The notes under the pieces are model-generated. The model had not been told where the DNA came from, did no database searches, and worked only from the letters and a program-made list of their open reading frames with translations. DNA of 64,000 nt from Bacillus bingmayongensis. Its GTDB lineage: Bacteria > Bacillota > Bacilli > Bacillales > Bacillaceae_G. Below, piece by piece: positions 63,791 through 64,000 of this stretch. How positions within the stretch are numbered: the stretch's first letter is position 1; each line of letters starts with the position of its first letter. The DNA lies in contig NZ_JH921518.1 in NCBI RefSeq assembly GCF_000299035.1, positions 124,001 through 188,000 of the forward strand, given 5' to 3'. The position numbers and the translations under genes are program-made.

Positions 63791-64000
63791 CGTGTAATCC
63801 TCCTAAATATGCCGTTTGTACACGCTCATCCTTCATAATTTCCTCTGGCACTCCTTCAGCTAATAATTCACCATGGAATAATACAATAAGATGATCTGAC
63901 AAATGCAAAATCATATCCATTTTGTGTTCAATAAGTACAATTGTATTCTCTCGATTTTTCTTTATATTCTCTATTACTTGAAGAATAGCCGGGACTTCCT
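63768..64000 (-). CDS. livG: LivG ATPase, C-terminal part, cut by window edge
   Basis: The frame reads EVPAILQVIENIKKNRENTI, then the H-loop VLIEHKMDM typical of LivG, and the usual tail LLAEGVPEEIMKDERVQTAYLGG. It ends at TAA (63768-63770) inside livF. The N-terminal two thirds lie outside the window. Confidence 0.9.
   Translation of the reverse strand, partial: EVPAILQVIENIKKNRENTIVLIEHKMDMILHLSDHLIVLFHGELLAEGVPEEIMKDERVQTAYLGGLHGDTIKSG

Noticed and set aside
1-64000. CRISPR arrays, tRNA or rRNA genes, transposases, prophage, toxin-antitoxin pairs, secondary metabolite clusters
   Set aside because: Looked for repeat-spacer structure, RNA gene signatures and marker proteins; none seen.

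Overview
This AT-rich window comes from the chromosome of a low-GC Gram-positive spore former, almost certainly a member of the Bacillus cereus group. The main evidence is an EntFM-type SH3/NlpC-P60 protein, an alpha/beta small acid-soluble spore protein, a YjcZ-type sporulation peptide, and five copies of an intergenic repeat flanked by TTTAT motifs that matches what is known of the group-specific element bcr1. No rRNA, tRNA, CRISPR array, phage or transposase gene was seen. Most genes are on the minus strand.

Layout. 1-7.7 kb: Nudix start, orphan FtsX/BceB-type permease, nadE, Nudix hydrolase, decayed small membrane protein, secreted transglutaminase-like protein, DUF1963 protein, YjcZ peptide, patatin. 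7.8-15.9 kb: MocR regulator divergent from a LysE exporter, metallo-beta-lactamase fold protein, MFS exporter, SASP, sugar isomerase pseudogene, GNAT, Gfo/Idh oxidoreductase. 15.9-21.7 kb: a sigma-54 type catabolic block (enhancer-binding regulator, ureohydrolase, Na+ symporter, class III aminotransferase, N-truncated SMR protein), best read as uptake and breakdown of a guanidino compound or GABA precursor. 21.8-28.6 kb: envelope genes (MgtC, YkyA lipoprotein, polysaccharide deacetylase, LCP protein, large glycosidase-like lipoprotein). 28.7-32.8 kb: hom-thrC-thrB behind two complete promoter plus T-box units and a short upstream ORF. 33-44.8 kb: PPOX protein, Nudix, second deacetylase, ANT(6) enzyme, methyltransferase pseudogene, SDR, an ABC exporter/response regulator/histidine kinase operon, hydrolase, entFM. 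45-52 kb: TrmB-like regulator divergent from a TauE exporter, nitroreductase, DD-carboxypeptidase, half-transporter pair, lipoprotein, repeats. 52-64 kb: cydABDC, a MarR/ring-cleaving dioxygenase/LLM oxidoreductase set, and the liv branched-chain amino acid ABC transporter, cut by the window edge.

The more unusual signals are regulatory or degenerative rather than a new gene system: duplicated Thr T-boxes and a coupled upstream ORF before hom; a sigma-54 promoter-like site before the ureohydrolase operon; 11-bp tandem repeats upstream of entFM and of the ABC exporter; a second short repeat nested inside a bcr1-like element; compensatory arm changes in bcr1-like hairpins; a second repeat family around the deacetylase/YkyA pair; and several genes killed by single in-frame stops. 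I did not find convincing evidence for an entirely new multi-gene system.
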